Part shown: positions 38,547 to 47,586 of the stretch, piece by piece | Position numbering within the stretch: position 1 is the stretch's first letter | How the letters are laid out: every line of letters begins with the position of its first letter | Source: an uncultured Pelagibacteraceae bacterium | GTDB lineage: Bacteria; Pseudomonadota; Alphaproteobacteria; Pelagibacterales; Pelagibacteraceae | Reading direction: 5' to 3' | Assembly (NCBI GenBank): GCA_902560075.1 | Contig: CACEKE010000001.1 | Location: forward strand, 1-64,000 | Length of the DNA stretch: 64,000 bases | Notes under the pieces: generated by a model | Seen by the model: only the letters and a program-made list of their open reading frames with translations | Databases searched by the model: none | What the model was told of the DNA's origin: nothing | Position numbers and translations under genes: made by a program

Positions 38547-39485
38547 ATGGCAATATCAAACAAAGCTATTAAAATTTCTCAAAAACACTTGTTAGGTATT
38601 CAAGATCTATCAATTAAAGATATTAATTACATTCTGAACGAAGCTAAAAACTTTATTACATTAAATAAAAGTAAAAGTAAGAAAATCGACATACTAAGAG
38701 GAAAAACACAAATTAATTTATTTTTTGAACCTTCGACTAGAACACAAAGTTCTTTCGAATTAGCCGGTAAAAGATTAGGTGCAGATGTGATGTCAATGAA
38801 CATTACAAATTCAGCAATTAAAAAAGGGGAAACATTAATTGATACAGCTATGACACTAAATGCAATGCATCCAGATATAATTGTAATTAGACATCAAGAT
38901 TCTGGGGCATGTAATTTATTATCTCAGAAAGTAAATTGCGCAGTATTAAATGCTGGCGATGGAAGACGTGAACATCCTACACAAGCATTATTAGATGCGT
39001 TGACAATCATCGATCGTAAAAAAAAAATTGAAGGACTTAAGATTGCAATATGCGGAGACATACTTCACTCGAGGGTAGCAAGATCTAATATATATTTATT
39101 AAATATGTTAGGAGCAGAGGTAAATATAATTGCTCCATCAAACTTAATGCCTAGGGACTTGGATAAACTTGGAATAAACCAATTTACTGACATGAAAAAA
39201 GGTGTCACAAATTGTGACATCGTAATGATGTTGAGATTACAAAACGAGAGAATGTCAAGTTCGTTTCTTTCCTCAAATAGAGAATATTATGAATACTATG
39301 GACTTACACCAGACAAACTTAATTTTGCAAAAGATGATGCTTTAATTATGCATCCTGGTCCAATGAATAGAGGAATAGAAATAGATACCAAACTTGCAGA
39401 TGACATGAATAAAAGTGTAATAAAAGAACAAGTTGAACTGGGTGTAGCTGTAAGAATGGCTTGTTTAAAACTTTTTTGTGAATGA
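38547..39485 (+). CDS. pyrB: Aspartate carbamoyltransferase catalytic chain
   Basis: The 312-residue protein has the carbamoyl-phosphate motif [17 protein letters not shown] (about 57-73), RHQDSGAC (about 114-121) and [17 protein letters not shown] (about 137-153). It makes carbamoyl-aspartate, the first committed pyrimidine step. It overlaps the following dihydroorotase-like gene by four bases, and that partner appears noncatalytic, as in PyrB-PyrC' complexes of Pseudomonas. Confidence 0.97.
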   Translation: MAISNKAIKISQKHLLGIQDLSIKDINYILNEAKNFITLNKSKSKKIDILRGKTQINLFFEPSTRTQSSFELAGKRLGADVMSMNITNSAIKKGETLIDTAMTLNAMHPDIIVIRHQDSGACNLLSQKVNCAVLNAGDGRREHPTQALLDALTIIDRKKKIEGLKIAICGDILHSRVARSNIYLLNMLGAEVNIIAPSNLMPRDLDKLGINQFTDMKKGVTNCDIVMMLRLQNERMSSSFLSSNREYYEYYGLTPDKLNFAKDDALIMHPGPMNRGIEIDTKLADDMNKSVIKEQVELGVAVRMACLKLFCE

Positions 39486-40771
39486 TGAAAAAAAAATATT
39501 TTTTGAATGCCCATATTATTGATCCAAAAAACTCTTTAGATGAAGTTGGTGGTTTAATAATTAATGAAAATGGAAAAATTGATGCTGTTGGAAAAAAGGT
39601 AAATAAAAACAATATTCCATCTAGAGAAAAATATATAGATTTAGGTAATAAACATTTATTTCCAGGTATAGTTGACATGAGAGTTTTCGTAGGTGAGCCA
39701 GGATACGAATATAAAGAAAACTTTAAAACTTTAAGTAACGCAGCTCTATCTGGAGGTGTTACATCAGCAGTTACTATGCCAAACACCTCACCTATTATTG
39801 ACAATGTGTCAATTGTTGATTTTTTGAAGAGAAGAGGAAGAGATAAATCAAAAATAAACATATACCCAACTGCATCCTTAACAAAAAATCTCGAGGGAAA
39901 AAATATGACTGAGTTTGGATTATTGCAAAAAAAGGGAATCATTGGTTTTACAGACGGAATTAAAACAATTCAAAATTCAAGATTAATGTCACGAATTATG
40001 AGATCCGCATTTGATTTAGGTTCACTTGTAATGCAGCACGCTGAAGATATTGATCTAGCAGAAAATGGAACTGTAAATGACGGCATAATATCAACAAAAC
40101 TTGGTTTACAGGGAATTACCGAACTAGCTGAAAAAATAATAATTGAAAGAGATCTAAGTTTACTTGAGGATTTTAATTGTAGGTATCATATTTCACAAAT
40201 TTCTTCTGCAAAATCAATAGATGTAATAAAAAAGAGAAAAAATGAAGTTAATTTTACCACAGGAGTATCAATAAACAACTTATCATTAAATGAAAATGAT
40301 ATAGGTGATTTTAGAACATTTTTAAAATTATCACCTCCTTTAAGAACAGAAGATGATAGGTTATCATTAGTAGAGGCTTTAAACAAAAATCTGATTGATG
40401 TTATTGTTTCTGACCATAAACCTGAAGATGAAGAATCTAAAAGACTAACTTTTGCCCAGGCTGCTACAGGTGCAAGTGGTGTTGAAACTTTGTTGCCACT
40501 AGCGTTAGAATTATACCATAATGAGTCAGTAAAACTTTTTAAAATAATTGAAACATTAACAAGCAACCCTGCAAAAATTCTTAATATTGATAAAGGAAAT
40601 TTATCTATAGGTAACGACGCAGATTTTTGTGTTGTTGACATAAATAAACCCTGGATAGTTAAAAAAGAAAAGCTGATTTCAAAATCAAAAAATACAAGTA
40701 TAGAGAATAAAAAACTTCAAGGAAAAGTTTTAAATACTTACATAAAAGGTGAGGAGCTTTATAAATTATAA
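39482..40771 (+). CDS. pyrX: Dihydroorotase-like protein, probably noncatalytic PyrC'/PyrX type
   Basis: The 429-residue amidohydrolase-fold protein matches the dihydroorotase family along its length ([14 protein letters not shown] at 61-74, [27 protein letters not shown]). In active enzymes the first motif is DxHxHxREPG; here the two metal-binding histidines are Arg67 and Phe69. Loss of HxH should abolish the binuclear metal site. In Pseudomonas a PyrC' lacking these histidines assembles with PyrB without being a catalyst. It overlaps pyrB by four bases and plsY follows directly. A working dihydroorotase should exist elsewhere. Confidence 0.88.
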   Translation: MMKKKYFLNAHIIDPKNSLDEVGGLIINENGKIDAVGKKVNKNNIPSREKYIDLGNKHLFPGIVDMRVFVGEPGYEYKENFKTLSNAALSGGVTSAVTMPNTSPIIDNVSIVDFLKRRGRDKSKINIYPTASLTKNLEGKNMTEFGLLQKKGIIGFTDGIKTIQNSRLMSRIMRSAFDLGSLVMQHAEDIDLAENGTVNDGIISTKLGLQGITELAEKIIIERDLSLLEDFNCRYHISQISSAKSIDVIKKRKNEVNFTTGVSINNLSLNENDIGDFRTFLKLSPPLRTEDDRLSLVEALNKNLIDVIVSDHKPEDEESKRLTFAQAATGASGVETLLPLALELYHNESVKLFKIIETLTSNPAKILNIDKGNLSIGNDADFCVVDINKPWIVKKEKLISKSKNTSIENKKLQGKVLNTYIKGEELYKL

Positions 40772-41371
40772 ATGGAAGATATATTTAGTATTAAAGAATT
40801 AGTTATAATTATAATTTTTTCTTATATATTGGGATCTATTCCTTTTGGATATGTGCTATCAAAATTATTTTTGGGCAAAGATATAAGAAGTATTGGATCT
40901 GGAAACATAGGAGCAACTAATGTTCTTCGAACAGGAAATAAGTTTATTGGATATTTAACTCTTTGTTTAGATATAATTAAAGCTGTAATACCTGTGATTA
41001 TTGTAAAAATTTATTTTGTAGAATACATATATATAGCATCATTAAGTGTGTTTTTAGGACATGTTTTTCCAGTATGGTTAAAATTTAAAGGAGGCAAAGG
41101 TGTTGCTACGTATGTAGGTATTTTATTTTGTTTAAATATATATTTAGGATTTTTGTTTGGACTAGTTTGGTTGGCAACTTTAATACTTTTTAAATATTCA
41201 TCTTTATCATCTTTAATTGCTAGTATATCGATACCATTTATAAGTTACTTTATATTTGATAATCAAAATTACTTTTTTTTCGGAATAATATTTATATTAA
41301 TTTTTTATAATCACAGAGATAATATTAAAAGGCTTAAGAATCACGAGGAAACTAAAACAAAAATTTATTAA
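40772..41371 (+). CDS. plsY: Glycerol-3-phosphate acyltransferase PlsY
   Basis: The 199-residue protein has about five or six membrane spans, GSIPFGYVLSKL (21-32), GSGNIGATNVLRTGN (42-56) and KFKGGKGVATYVG (about 107-119), the three PlsY motifs. It acylates glycerol-3-phosphate with the acyl-phosphate made by PlsX (4373-5377). It starts right after the dihydroorotase-like gene. The dprA gene frequently between plsY and topA is missing. Confidence 0.96.
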   Translation: MEDIFSIKELVIIIIFSYILGSIPFGYVLSKLFLGKDIRSIGSGNIGATNVLRTGNKFIGYLTLCLDIIKAVIPVIIVKIYFVEYIYIASLSVFLGHVFPVWLKFKGGKGVATYVGILFCLNIYLGFLFGLVWLATLILFKYSSLSSLIASISIPFISYFIFDNQNYFFFGIIFILIFYNHRDNIKRLKNHEETKTKIY

Positions 41372-41372
41372 T

Positions 41373-41401
41373 TTGACTATTAACGTAATTTTTAGTTTAG
41401 T
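41373..41401 (+). promoter_or_regulatory. Candidate promoter of topA
   Basis: TTGACT (41373-41378) and TTTAGT (41396-41401) are separated by 17 bases; the ATG is at 41412, ten bases after the -10. The -10 is weak (four of six). Confidence 0.35.
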
Positions 41402-41411
41402 TTATTAAAAA

Positions 41412-43958
41412 ATGAATCTTGTAATAGTTGAAAGCCCAGCAAAAGCAAAAACTATAAACAAATATTTAGGTGATGAATATACTGTTTTAGCTAGTTATGG
41501 CCATATTAGAGATCTGCCATCCAAAAATGGATCAGTTAGCCCTGAAGAAAGATTTAAGATGATATGGGAAATAGATAGTTTCTCAAAAAAATACTTAAAA
41601 GAGATTACTGATGTAGCAAAAATTTCTAAAAAAATTATTCTTGCAACTGATCCTGATAGGGAGGGCGAGGCAATTGCATGGCATGTAAAAGAGTATTTGA
41701 ATGAAAAAAAACTTTTAAAAGATAAAACTGTTGAAAGAGTTGTGTTTAATGAGATAACAAAAAAAGCAGTAAGCAATGGAATTGACAATCCTAGAAACAT
41801 AGAATCAAATCTTGTAGATGCATATATGGCTAGAAGAGCATTGGATTATTTAGTCGGCTTTAATATTTCACCTATTCTCTGGACTAAATTACCTGGATCA
41901 AAATCAGCTGGTAGAGTTCAATCAGTTGCGTTGAGATTGTTAACAGAAAGAGAACATGAAATTGAATTATTTAAGCCAGAGGAATTTTGGACATTAAATG
42001 TTGTATTTAAAACTTCTAGTGGCGATCTTTTGAATTCAAATATAGTCTCATTTGATAGCAATAAAATCGAAAAATTTTCATTTAGGAATAAAAATGATAT
42101 TTCAATCACTTTAGAAAAAATTAAAAAAAAAAAATATAAAATAGTTGATATAAGTTCTAAAACCTACACAAGAAATCCGCAAGGACCTTTTACAACGTCT
42201 ACACTGCAGCAAACAGCATCCAGTAAATTAGGATTTGGTGCTTCAAGAACAATGCAAATTGCACAAAGATTATATCAAGGTATTGATATTTCAGGAGATA
42301 CTGTAGGTCTAATTACCTATATGAGGACTGACGGCACAAATATTTCAAAAGATTCAATAGATGATTTTAGAAAATTTATTCAGAATTCTTACGGTGAAAA
42401 TTATTTACCAAAAGAGGCTAATAATTATTCTGGTAAAAAAGCTAAAAATGCACAGGAGGCCCATGAGGCTATAAGACCTACAGATATAAAAAGAACCCCA
42501 GAGGAAATGAAAAATTTTCTAAGCACGGATCAAATTAAACTTTATGACTTAATATGGTCTAGAGCTTTATCTTCACAAATGGAGCCAGCAAAATTTGATA
42601 GAAAAACAATAACTATAGCTTCTGAAGACAATGTAGATCAATTTAAATGTTCTGGCTCTACATTAAAATTTGATGGATTTTTAAGAGTTATCAAACAGAA
42701 CGAAAATGAAGATGAAACAATCCTTCCTAATGTTAAAGAAGAGAAAGTGGAAATTAATAATTTTGTAGATGAACAGCATTTCACTCAACCACCTCCAAGA
42801 TTCTCTGAGGCAAGTCTTGTAAAAAAATTAGAAGAACTTGGCATAGGAAGACCCTCAACTTATGCAAGTATAATATCTGTAATATCTAATAGAGGTTATG
42901 CGGATATTGTAAACAAACGCTTTTTTCCTACTGACAGAGGTAAATTGTTATCAGCATTTTTGGAAAAATTATTTACAAAATATGTAGACTACGGATTTAC
43001 AGCAGATTTGGAGGATCAACTCGATAATATTACTTCTGGTAAAGAAGACTGGATTAAAGTGTTAGAAAAATTTTGGAACGATTTTAACGTTAATGTATCT
43101 AGTGTGAAAGAAAAAAGAACAAGAGAGGTTCTTGATCTTTTAAATGAAAGTTTAGGAGAACTTATTTTTGAGTCAAATGATGGGGAGATCGACAGAAAAT
43201 GTAAATTATGCACCAACGGTGAGTTAAGCTTAAAAAATAGTTTTCGGGGTGGTGCATTTATTGGTTGCTCTAATTATCCAGAATGCAAGTTTACTAGACC
43301 TCTATCTAAAGCGAAGGCCAAGGATCAAATTGCTTTATCTGAACCAAAATTAATCGGATCTAACGACAACGGCAAAGAAATATTTTTAAAAAACGGAAGA
43401 TTTGGTCCATATTTACAATATGAAATAGATGATAATAGTGATGTATTAAAGAAAAAAAAGAAAAAAAAAGAAAACGACAACCTAAAAAATGTATCTATCC
43501 CAAAAGGTATAGACATTAAAGATATAGACCTAGATAAAGCAAAATATTTATGCTCATTACCGAAGATATTAGGTCAACATCCTGACAGTGGAAAAGATAT
43601 TACAGTAAATTCTGGTAGATTTGGTCCATATCTTAAATGTGAAAATAAATCTGCTAGATTGGAAAATGTGGAGGAGTTATTTACTATTGGATTAAATAGA
43701 GCAATAACATTAATAGCAGAAGCTAAACCTGGAAGAATATCGTCTTCATTAATTAAAGATTTAGGAGATCATCCTGAGGATAAAAAACCAGTTCGAATCA
43801 TGAAGGGTCAATATGGTCCATACATTAAATATAAATCATTAAATGCAAATATACCTGAGGAAAAAGATCCGATGGAACTGACTATGGAGGATGCTTTAAT
43901 TTTGATTGAGAAAAGAAGAGAATACGATAAAAAAAAGAAAAAAGGAAAAAAAAAATAA
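41412..43958 (+). CDS. topA: DNA topoisomerase I
   Basis: The 848-residue protein begins with a TOPRIM domain (VIVESPAKAKTINKYLG; DPDREGEAIAWH near 79-90), the active-site tyrosine motif ITYMRTDGTNIS (about 303-314), one C-terminal zinc finger (CKLC ... GCSNYPECKFTR, about 598-628) and GRFGPYL repeats (about 660-830). It relaxes negative supercoils. The tail ends in a Lys-rich run. Shares one base with the small exported gene downstream (TAATG). Confidence 0.98.
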   Translation: MNLVIVESPAKAKTINKYLGDEYTVLASYGHIRDLPSKNGSVSPEERFKMIWEIDSFSKKYLKEITDVAKISKKIILATDPDREGEAIAWHVKEYLNEKKLLKDKTVERVVFNEITKKAVSNGIDNPRNIESNLVDAYMARRALDYLVGFNISPILWTKLPGSKSAGRVQSVALRLLTEREHEIELFKPEEFWTLNVVFKTSSGDLLNSNIVSFDSNKIEKFSFRNKNDISITLEKIKKKKYKIVDISSKTYTRNPQGPFTTSTLQQTASSKLGFGASRTMQIAQRLYQGIDISGDTVGLITYMRTDGTNISKDSIDDFRKFIQNSYGENYLPKEANNYSGKKAKNAQEAHEAIRPTDIKRTPEEMKNFLSTDQIKLYDLIWSRALSSQMEPAKFDRKTITIASEDNVDQFKCSGSTLKFDGFLRVIKQNENEDETILPNVKEEKVEINNFVDEQHFTQPPPRFSEASLVKKLEELGIGRPSTYASIISVISNRGYADIVNKRFFPTDRGKLLSAFLEKLFTKYVDYGFTADLEDQLDNITSGKEDWIKVLEKFWNDFNVNVSSVKEKRTREVLDLLNESLGELIFESNDGEIDRKCKLCTNGELSLKNSFRGGAFIGCSNYPECKFTRPLSKAKAKDQIALSEPKLIGSNDNGKEIFLKNGRFGPYLQYEIDDNSDVLKKKKKKKENDNLKNVSIPKGIDIKDIDLDKAKYLCSLPKILGQHPDSGKDITVNSGRFGPYLKCENKSARLENVEELFTIGLNRAITLIAEAKPGRISSSLIKDLGDHPEDKKPVRIMKGQYGPYIKYKSLNANIPEEKDPMELTMEDALILIEKRREYDKKKKKGKKK

Positions 43959-44179
43959 TGAAAAAAATACTACTTATATTATCAATTTTTTTTATGTTTA
44001 GTTCTGCAACTTACTCTGAAGAGAATAATTGTGGGGATAAAAAGTTAGTAAGCAAAATACTCTGTAAATCTGTTGGATTAGGCAAAGATTCCTCGAGTAA
44101 ACTCTCAAATGTAGAAATGGATACCTCAAATATTAAAGAAAAAAAATATATTTCTGACTGGTTTAAAAAAAAAGAATGA
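43958..44179 (+). CDS. Small exported protein of unknown function
   Basis: The 73-residue product has a signal peptide (MKKILLILSIFFMFSSATYS, about 1-20), then a mature part with a Cys pair (CGDKKLVSKILC, about 25-36) and a basic end ISDWFKKKE. No known family is recognised. The two cysteines 11 residues apart could form a disulfide in the periplasm. It overlaps topA by one base and ridA by four, so translation looks coupled to both. Real coding is supported by the signal peptide and packing; the function is unknown. Confidence 0.72.
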   Translation: MKKILLILSIFFMFSSATYSEENNCGDKKLVSKILCKSVGLGKDSSSKLSNVEMDTSNIKEKKYISDWFKKKE

Positions 44180-44637
44180 GCCCAGAGGAAAATTTAAAAA
44201 AAAATAACATAAATTTACCTAAAGCATCTGATCCTGTTGGATCATATTTATCTTGCAAAAAAAGTGGCAATTTTCTATTTATTTCAGGACAAATTTCAAT
44301 AGATGAAAAAAATACTTTAATAAAAGGTAAACTTGGGAAGGACCTTACTACAGATGAGGGATACGAAGCTGCAAAACGATGTGCATTATCATTAATAGCT
44401 CAGGCAAAAAAGTTTTGTCATGGAGATTTAAATAAAGTTAAATCATGCATTAAATTAACAGGATATGTAAATTCAGTTCCAGAATTTACAGATCAACCAA
44501 AAGTTATAAATGGGGCATCTGACCTAATTTTTTTAATTTTTGAAGATAACGGCAAACACTCGAGGGCAGCCGTTAGTGCAAACAGTCTACCTTTAGGTGT
44601 AGCAGTTGAGGTTGATGCAATTTTTGAGATAATTTAA
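44176..44637 (+). CDS. RidA/YjgF-family enamine/imine deaminase-like protein
   Basis: The 153-residue protein fits the YjgF-like fold: GNFLFISGQISID near 32-44, a CALSLIAQAKKFCHGDLNKV helix and HSRAAVSANSLPLGVAVEVDAIFEI at the C-terminus, where the Arg aligns with the catalytic Arg of RidA. RidA members hydrolyse reactive 2-aminoacrylate-type intermediates from PLP enzymes. The longer length suggests the YjgF_endoribonc subgroup, so deaminase activity is not certain. Overlaps ugd, convergent, by four bases. Confidence 0.85.
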   Translation: MSPEENLKKNNINLPKASDPVGSYLSCKKSGNFLFISGQISIDEKNTLIKGKLGKDLTTDEGYEAAKRCALSLIAQAKKFCHGDLNKVKSCIKLTGYVNSVPEFTDQPKVINGASDLIFLIFEDNGKHSRAAVSANSLPLGVAVEVDAIFEII

Positions 44638-45935
44638 ACTTTTCTACCTACAGCGAAATACTTTATTTTATTTAACTTCATTCTTTTTGGGTCATATATA
44701 TTTCTCATATCATAAACTTTAAAATTGTTTTTTTTCACTATTTTTTTAAAGTCTATAAATTTAAATTCATTCCACTCAGTGTGGATAATTATTAAATCAC
44801 TTTTTAAACATGCGGAGCTTATATTTTTACAATATTCTATATTGTTGTTATTAAATATATTTTTTTTTCCTGATGGATCAAAATATTTTACTTTAACACC
44901 TTTTCTAACCAAATAAGGAATCATATATAAACTACAAGCTTCTCTCATGTCATCAGTATTTGGTTTAAATGTTACTCCTAAAAAAGTTATTTGTTTATTT
45001 TTAATTTTATTTCCCAAAATAGTAAGAACTCTTTTTGTTAACATTTTCTTTCTATTTTCATTTGATTTCACCACAGTTTTAACTATTGTAAGATCGGTTT
45101 TAAAATTTTTACCAGTATCAATTAACGCTCTTGTATCTTTGGGAAAACAAGACCCACCGTAAGCTGGTCCTGCTCTTAAAAATCTTTCACCAATTCTCTC
45201 GTCTAAACCCATTCCTGTTGATATATCTTTAATATCAACATCTGTTTGTTCGCATAAATTAGCTAGTTCATTTATATATGAGATTTTTGTTGCTAAAAAT
45301 GCGTTTGATGCATATTTAATCAGTTCTGCTCCTCTTCTACTTGTTTTTATATATCTACTATTTTTTTTTACTATTGGTTGATAGAGTGATTTTAATATTT
45401 TGTTTGCTCTCTCACTATTGGTGCCAACAACTACTCTATCAGGATTAATAAAGTCTCTAATTGCTTCACCTTCTCTTAAAAATTCGGGATTTGAAACAAC
45501 ATCTACAAGTTTTTTTTTCTTTAATATGGAAAAAATCTTTTCAATTTTATCCCCTGTTGAGACAGGAACTGTAGATTTAGTTACTATTATTTTATATTTT
45601 TTAATAAATTTTTTAATTTCATTGGCAGCGCTAAATACATATCGCAGATCCGCTGAATTAGTATTTTTTTTGGTTGGTGTTCCAACGCATATAAAAATTA
45701 TGTCCGATTTAGTTACAGCATCTTTTAAATTATCAGTAAAATTTATTCTTTTTTGTTTAAAATTTCTTTTTAATATTTCTTCAAGACCCGGTTCATAAAT
45801 TGGAACAATACACTTTTTTAATGCATTTATTTTAGATTTGTCTTTATCAACACAAATAACATTGTTTCCAAGGTCCGAAAAGCATACACCGCTAACCAAA
45901 CCAACATATCCGGCACCAATCATACATAGTTTCAT
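44634..45935 (-). CDS. ugd: UDP-glucose 6-dehydrogenase
   Basis: The 433-residue protein begins MKLCMIGAGYVGLVSGVCF, the NAD site, and has GTPTKKNTNSADL near 87-99, SNPEFLREGEAIRDFINPDR near 146-165, and the catalytic Cys in GSCFPKDTRAL near 259-269. It oxidises UDP-glucose to UDP-glucuronate for surface polysaccharides. It overlaps galU by four bases, so substrate-making and substrate-using genes are paired. Confidence 0.96.
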   Translation of the reverse strand: MKLCMIGAGYVGLVSGVCFSDLGNNVICVDKDKSKINALKKCIVPIYEPGLEEILKRNFKQKRINFTDNLKDAVTKSDIIFICVGTPTKKNTNSADLRYVFSAANEIKKFIKKYKIIVTKSTVPVSTGDKIEKIFSILKKKKLVDVVSNPEFLREGEAIRDFINPDRVVVGTNSERANKILKSLYQPIVKKNSRYIKTSRRGAELIKYASNAFLATKISYINELANLCEQTDVDIKDISTGMGLDERIGERFLRAGPAYGGSCFPKDTRALIDTGKNFKTDLTIVKTVVKSNENRKKMLTKRVLTILGNKIKNKQITFLGVTFKPNTDDMREACSLYMIPYLVRKGVKVKYFDPSGKKNIFNNNNIEYCKNISSACLKSDLIIIHTEWNEFKFIDFKKIVKKNNFKVYDMRNIYDPKRMKLNKIKYFAVGRKV

Positions 45936-46747
45936 AATGTAGAAATCCTATTTGATGAGTTAATATATCCATCCATAGTACCACAATCTAAATATTCACC
46001 TTCGAAGTTATGACCAATAAATTGATTTCCCTCCTTTATTAAACTTCTTATCGAGTCAGTAATATGAATCTCTCCACCCTTTCCTTTTTTTTGTTTTTTT
46101 AATTTAGAAAAAATTTTGTTTGGCAAAATGTATCTTCCAATGACAGCATTTCTTGATGGAGCTTCTTTAACTTTAGGTTTTTCAATTACATCCTTGATGT
46201 AAAAATTGTTTTTATCTATCTTTGAACTAACAGAATAAATACCCCATCTGCTTACATTTTTCTTTTTAACAATCATACTTGCCATTATTGAACATCTCTT
46301 TTTTTTGAATATTTTAATCATATCTTTTGAACAATTTTTCCTAATAATCAAATCATCAGGTAAAAGCATCAAGAAATGTTTGTCTTTTATATATTTTTTT
46401 GTTTTTAAAACAGCATCACCAGTACCCTTGGGTGTGTTTTGATAAACAAATTTTATCATTTTTCTATACTTTAAAATTTTTTTGTATTCACTGTTTAGTC
46501 TTTTATCTTTTTTTTTTTTAAGAATTTTTTTATAAAATTTGTCATTGTAAAAATATTTTTTAATAATATTTTTTTTTTTAGAGATTATAAATACTATCTC
46601 CTTAATGCCAGCTTGCACACATTCATCTAAAATATATTCAATTCCTGGCTTACCATTAATGGGAAGCAATTCTTTTGCAAAGACACTAGTTAATGGTAAA
46701 AGTCTTGTGCCTAGACCTGCAAGTGGTATTATTGCTTGTTTAATCAT
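45932..46747 (-). CDS. galU: UTP-glucose-1-phosphate uridylyltransferase
   Basis: The protein (271 residues from the ATG at 46747) has IIPLAGLGTRLLPLTSVFAKELLP at its start, IMLLPDDLI-type core (FLMLLPDDL) and DVIEKPKVKEAPSRNAVIGRYI, the GalU nucleotidyltransferase pattern. It makes UDP-glucose for the adjacent Ugd. An ATG at 46774 would add nine residues not seen in relatives and leave two bases to panC, so 46747 is chosen; this is not certain. Confidence 0.9.
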   Translation of the reverse strand: MIKQAIIPLAGLGTRLLPLTSVFAKELLPINGKPGIEYILDECVQAGIKEIVFIISKKKNIIKKYFYNDKFYKKILKKKKDKRLNSEYKKILKYRKMIKFVYQNTPKGTGDAVLKTKKYIKDKHFLMLLPDDLIIRKNCSKDMIKIFKKKRCSIMASMIVKKKNVSRWGIYSVSSKIDKNNFYIKDVIEKPKVKEAPSRNAVIGRYILPNKIFSKLKKQKKGKGGEIHITDSIRSLIKEGNQFIGHNFEGEYLDCGTMDGYINSSNRISTL

Positions 46748-46776
46748 GTCTAAATATAATTTATCAAGTATCATAA

Positions 46777-47586
46777 ATGATAATTTTTAAAAGTATTAAT
46801 AAATTAAATAAGTACCTAGAAAATATTGATAATATTGGGTTTGTACCCACAATGGGTTCAATTCATAGCGGACATGGTTCACTTATTAAAAAAAGTAAAA
46901 AAATATGCAAAAAAACATTGGTAAGTATTTTTGTTAATCCTAAACAATTTAATAATAAAAAAGATTTTATAAATTATCCAAGAAATATAAAAAAAGATAT
47001 TCGGATCTTAAGAAAATTAAAAGTAGATTATGTCCTTTTTCCGAAATATTCAGACGTATATGGTGCTAAAGAAAATAAATTAATTAAAATTCCAAAGATT
47101 AATAAAATATTATGTGCAAAATATAGACCAGGACACTTTGAAGGAGTATTACGAGTAATAAACCAATATTTAATTAAAATAAATTTTCAAAAAATTTTTC
47201 TTGGAGAAAAAGATTATCAGCAACTAAAAATTATTAGCAATTTTGTCAGAAAAAGATTTAGTGTAAAAATAGTTGCTTGTAAAACTATCAGACATGAAAA
47301 TACTTTTGCATTATCATCAAGAAATCAGCTTTTGATTAAGGAAGATCTTTACAAATTAAGAGAAATTTTTTTAATATTAAAATCATTTAAATTAAGATTA
47401 AAAAAAAATTTTAAATATAAATATAAAATTTCCGATGTTAAGAATTTAATTCGCAAGATGGGTGTCAAATTAGAATATTTAGAATTGCGTGATAAACATA
47501 CACTTAGCAAATATTGCAATAAATCAAATTTTAAAATATTTATTTCTTATTATTATAAGAAAATTCGTTTTATAGATAATATTTAA
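46777..47586 (+). CDS. panC: Pantothenate synthetase
   Basis: The 269-residue protein has GFVPTMGSIHSGHGSLI (21-37, the H..GH nucleotide motif), VSIFVNPKQFN (about 49-59), FLGEKDYQQLKII (about 146-158) and ALSSRNQLL (about 178-186). It ligates pantoate and beta-alanine in an ATP-dependent manner. The C-terminal domain is short and Lys-rich. panB is not next to it. The stop codon overlaps mgtE by four bases, convergent. Confidence 0.95.
   Translation: MIIFKSINKLNKYLENIDNIGFVPTMGSIHSGHGSLIKKSKKICKKTLVSIFVNPKQFNNKKDFINYPRNIKKDIRILRKLKVDYVLFPKYSDVYGAKENKLIKIPKINKILCAKYRPGHFEGVLRVINQYLIKINFQKIFLGEKDYQQLKIISNFVRKRFSVKIVACKTIRHENTFALSSRNQLLIKEDLYKLREIFLILKSFKLRLKKNFKYKYKISDVKNLIRKMGVKLEYLELRDKHTLSKYCNKSNFKIFISYYYKKIRFIDNI

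Noticed and set aside
39346..39942. 198-codon open frame antisense to pyrB and the dihydroorotase-like gene
   Set aside because: It lies wholly opposite two well-supported genes, reads as a hydrophobic Phe/Ser-rich mirror of coding DNA and matches no family.
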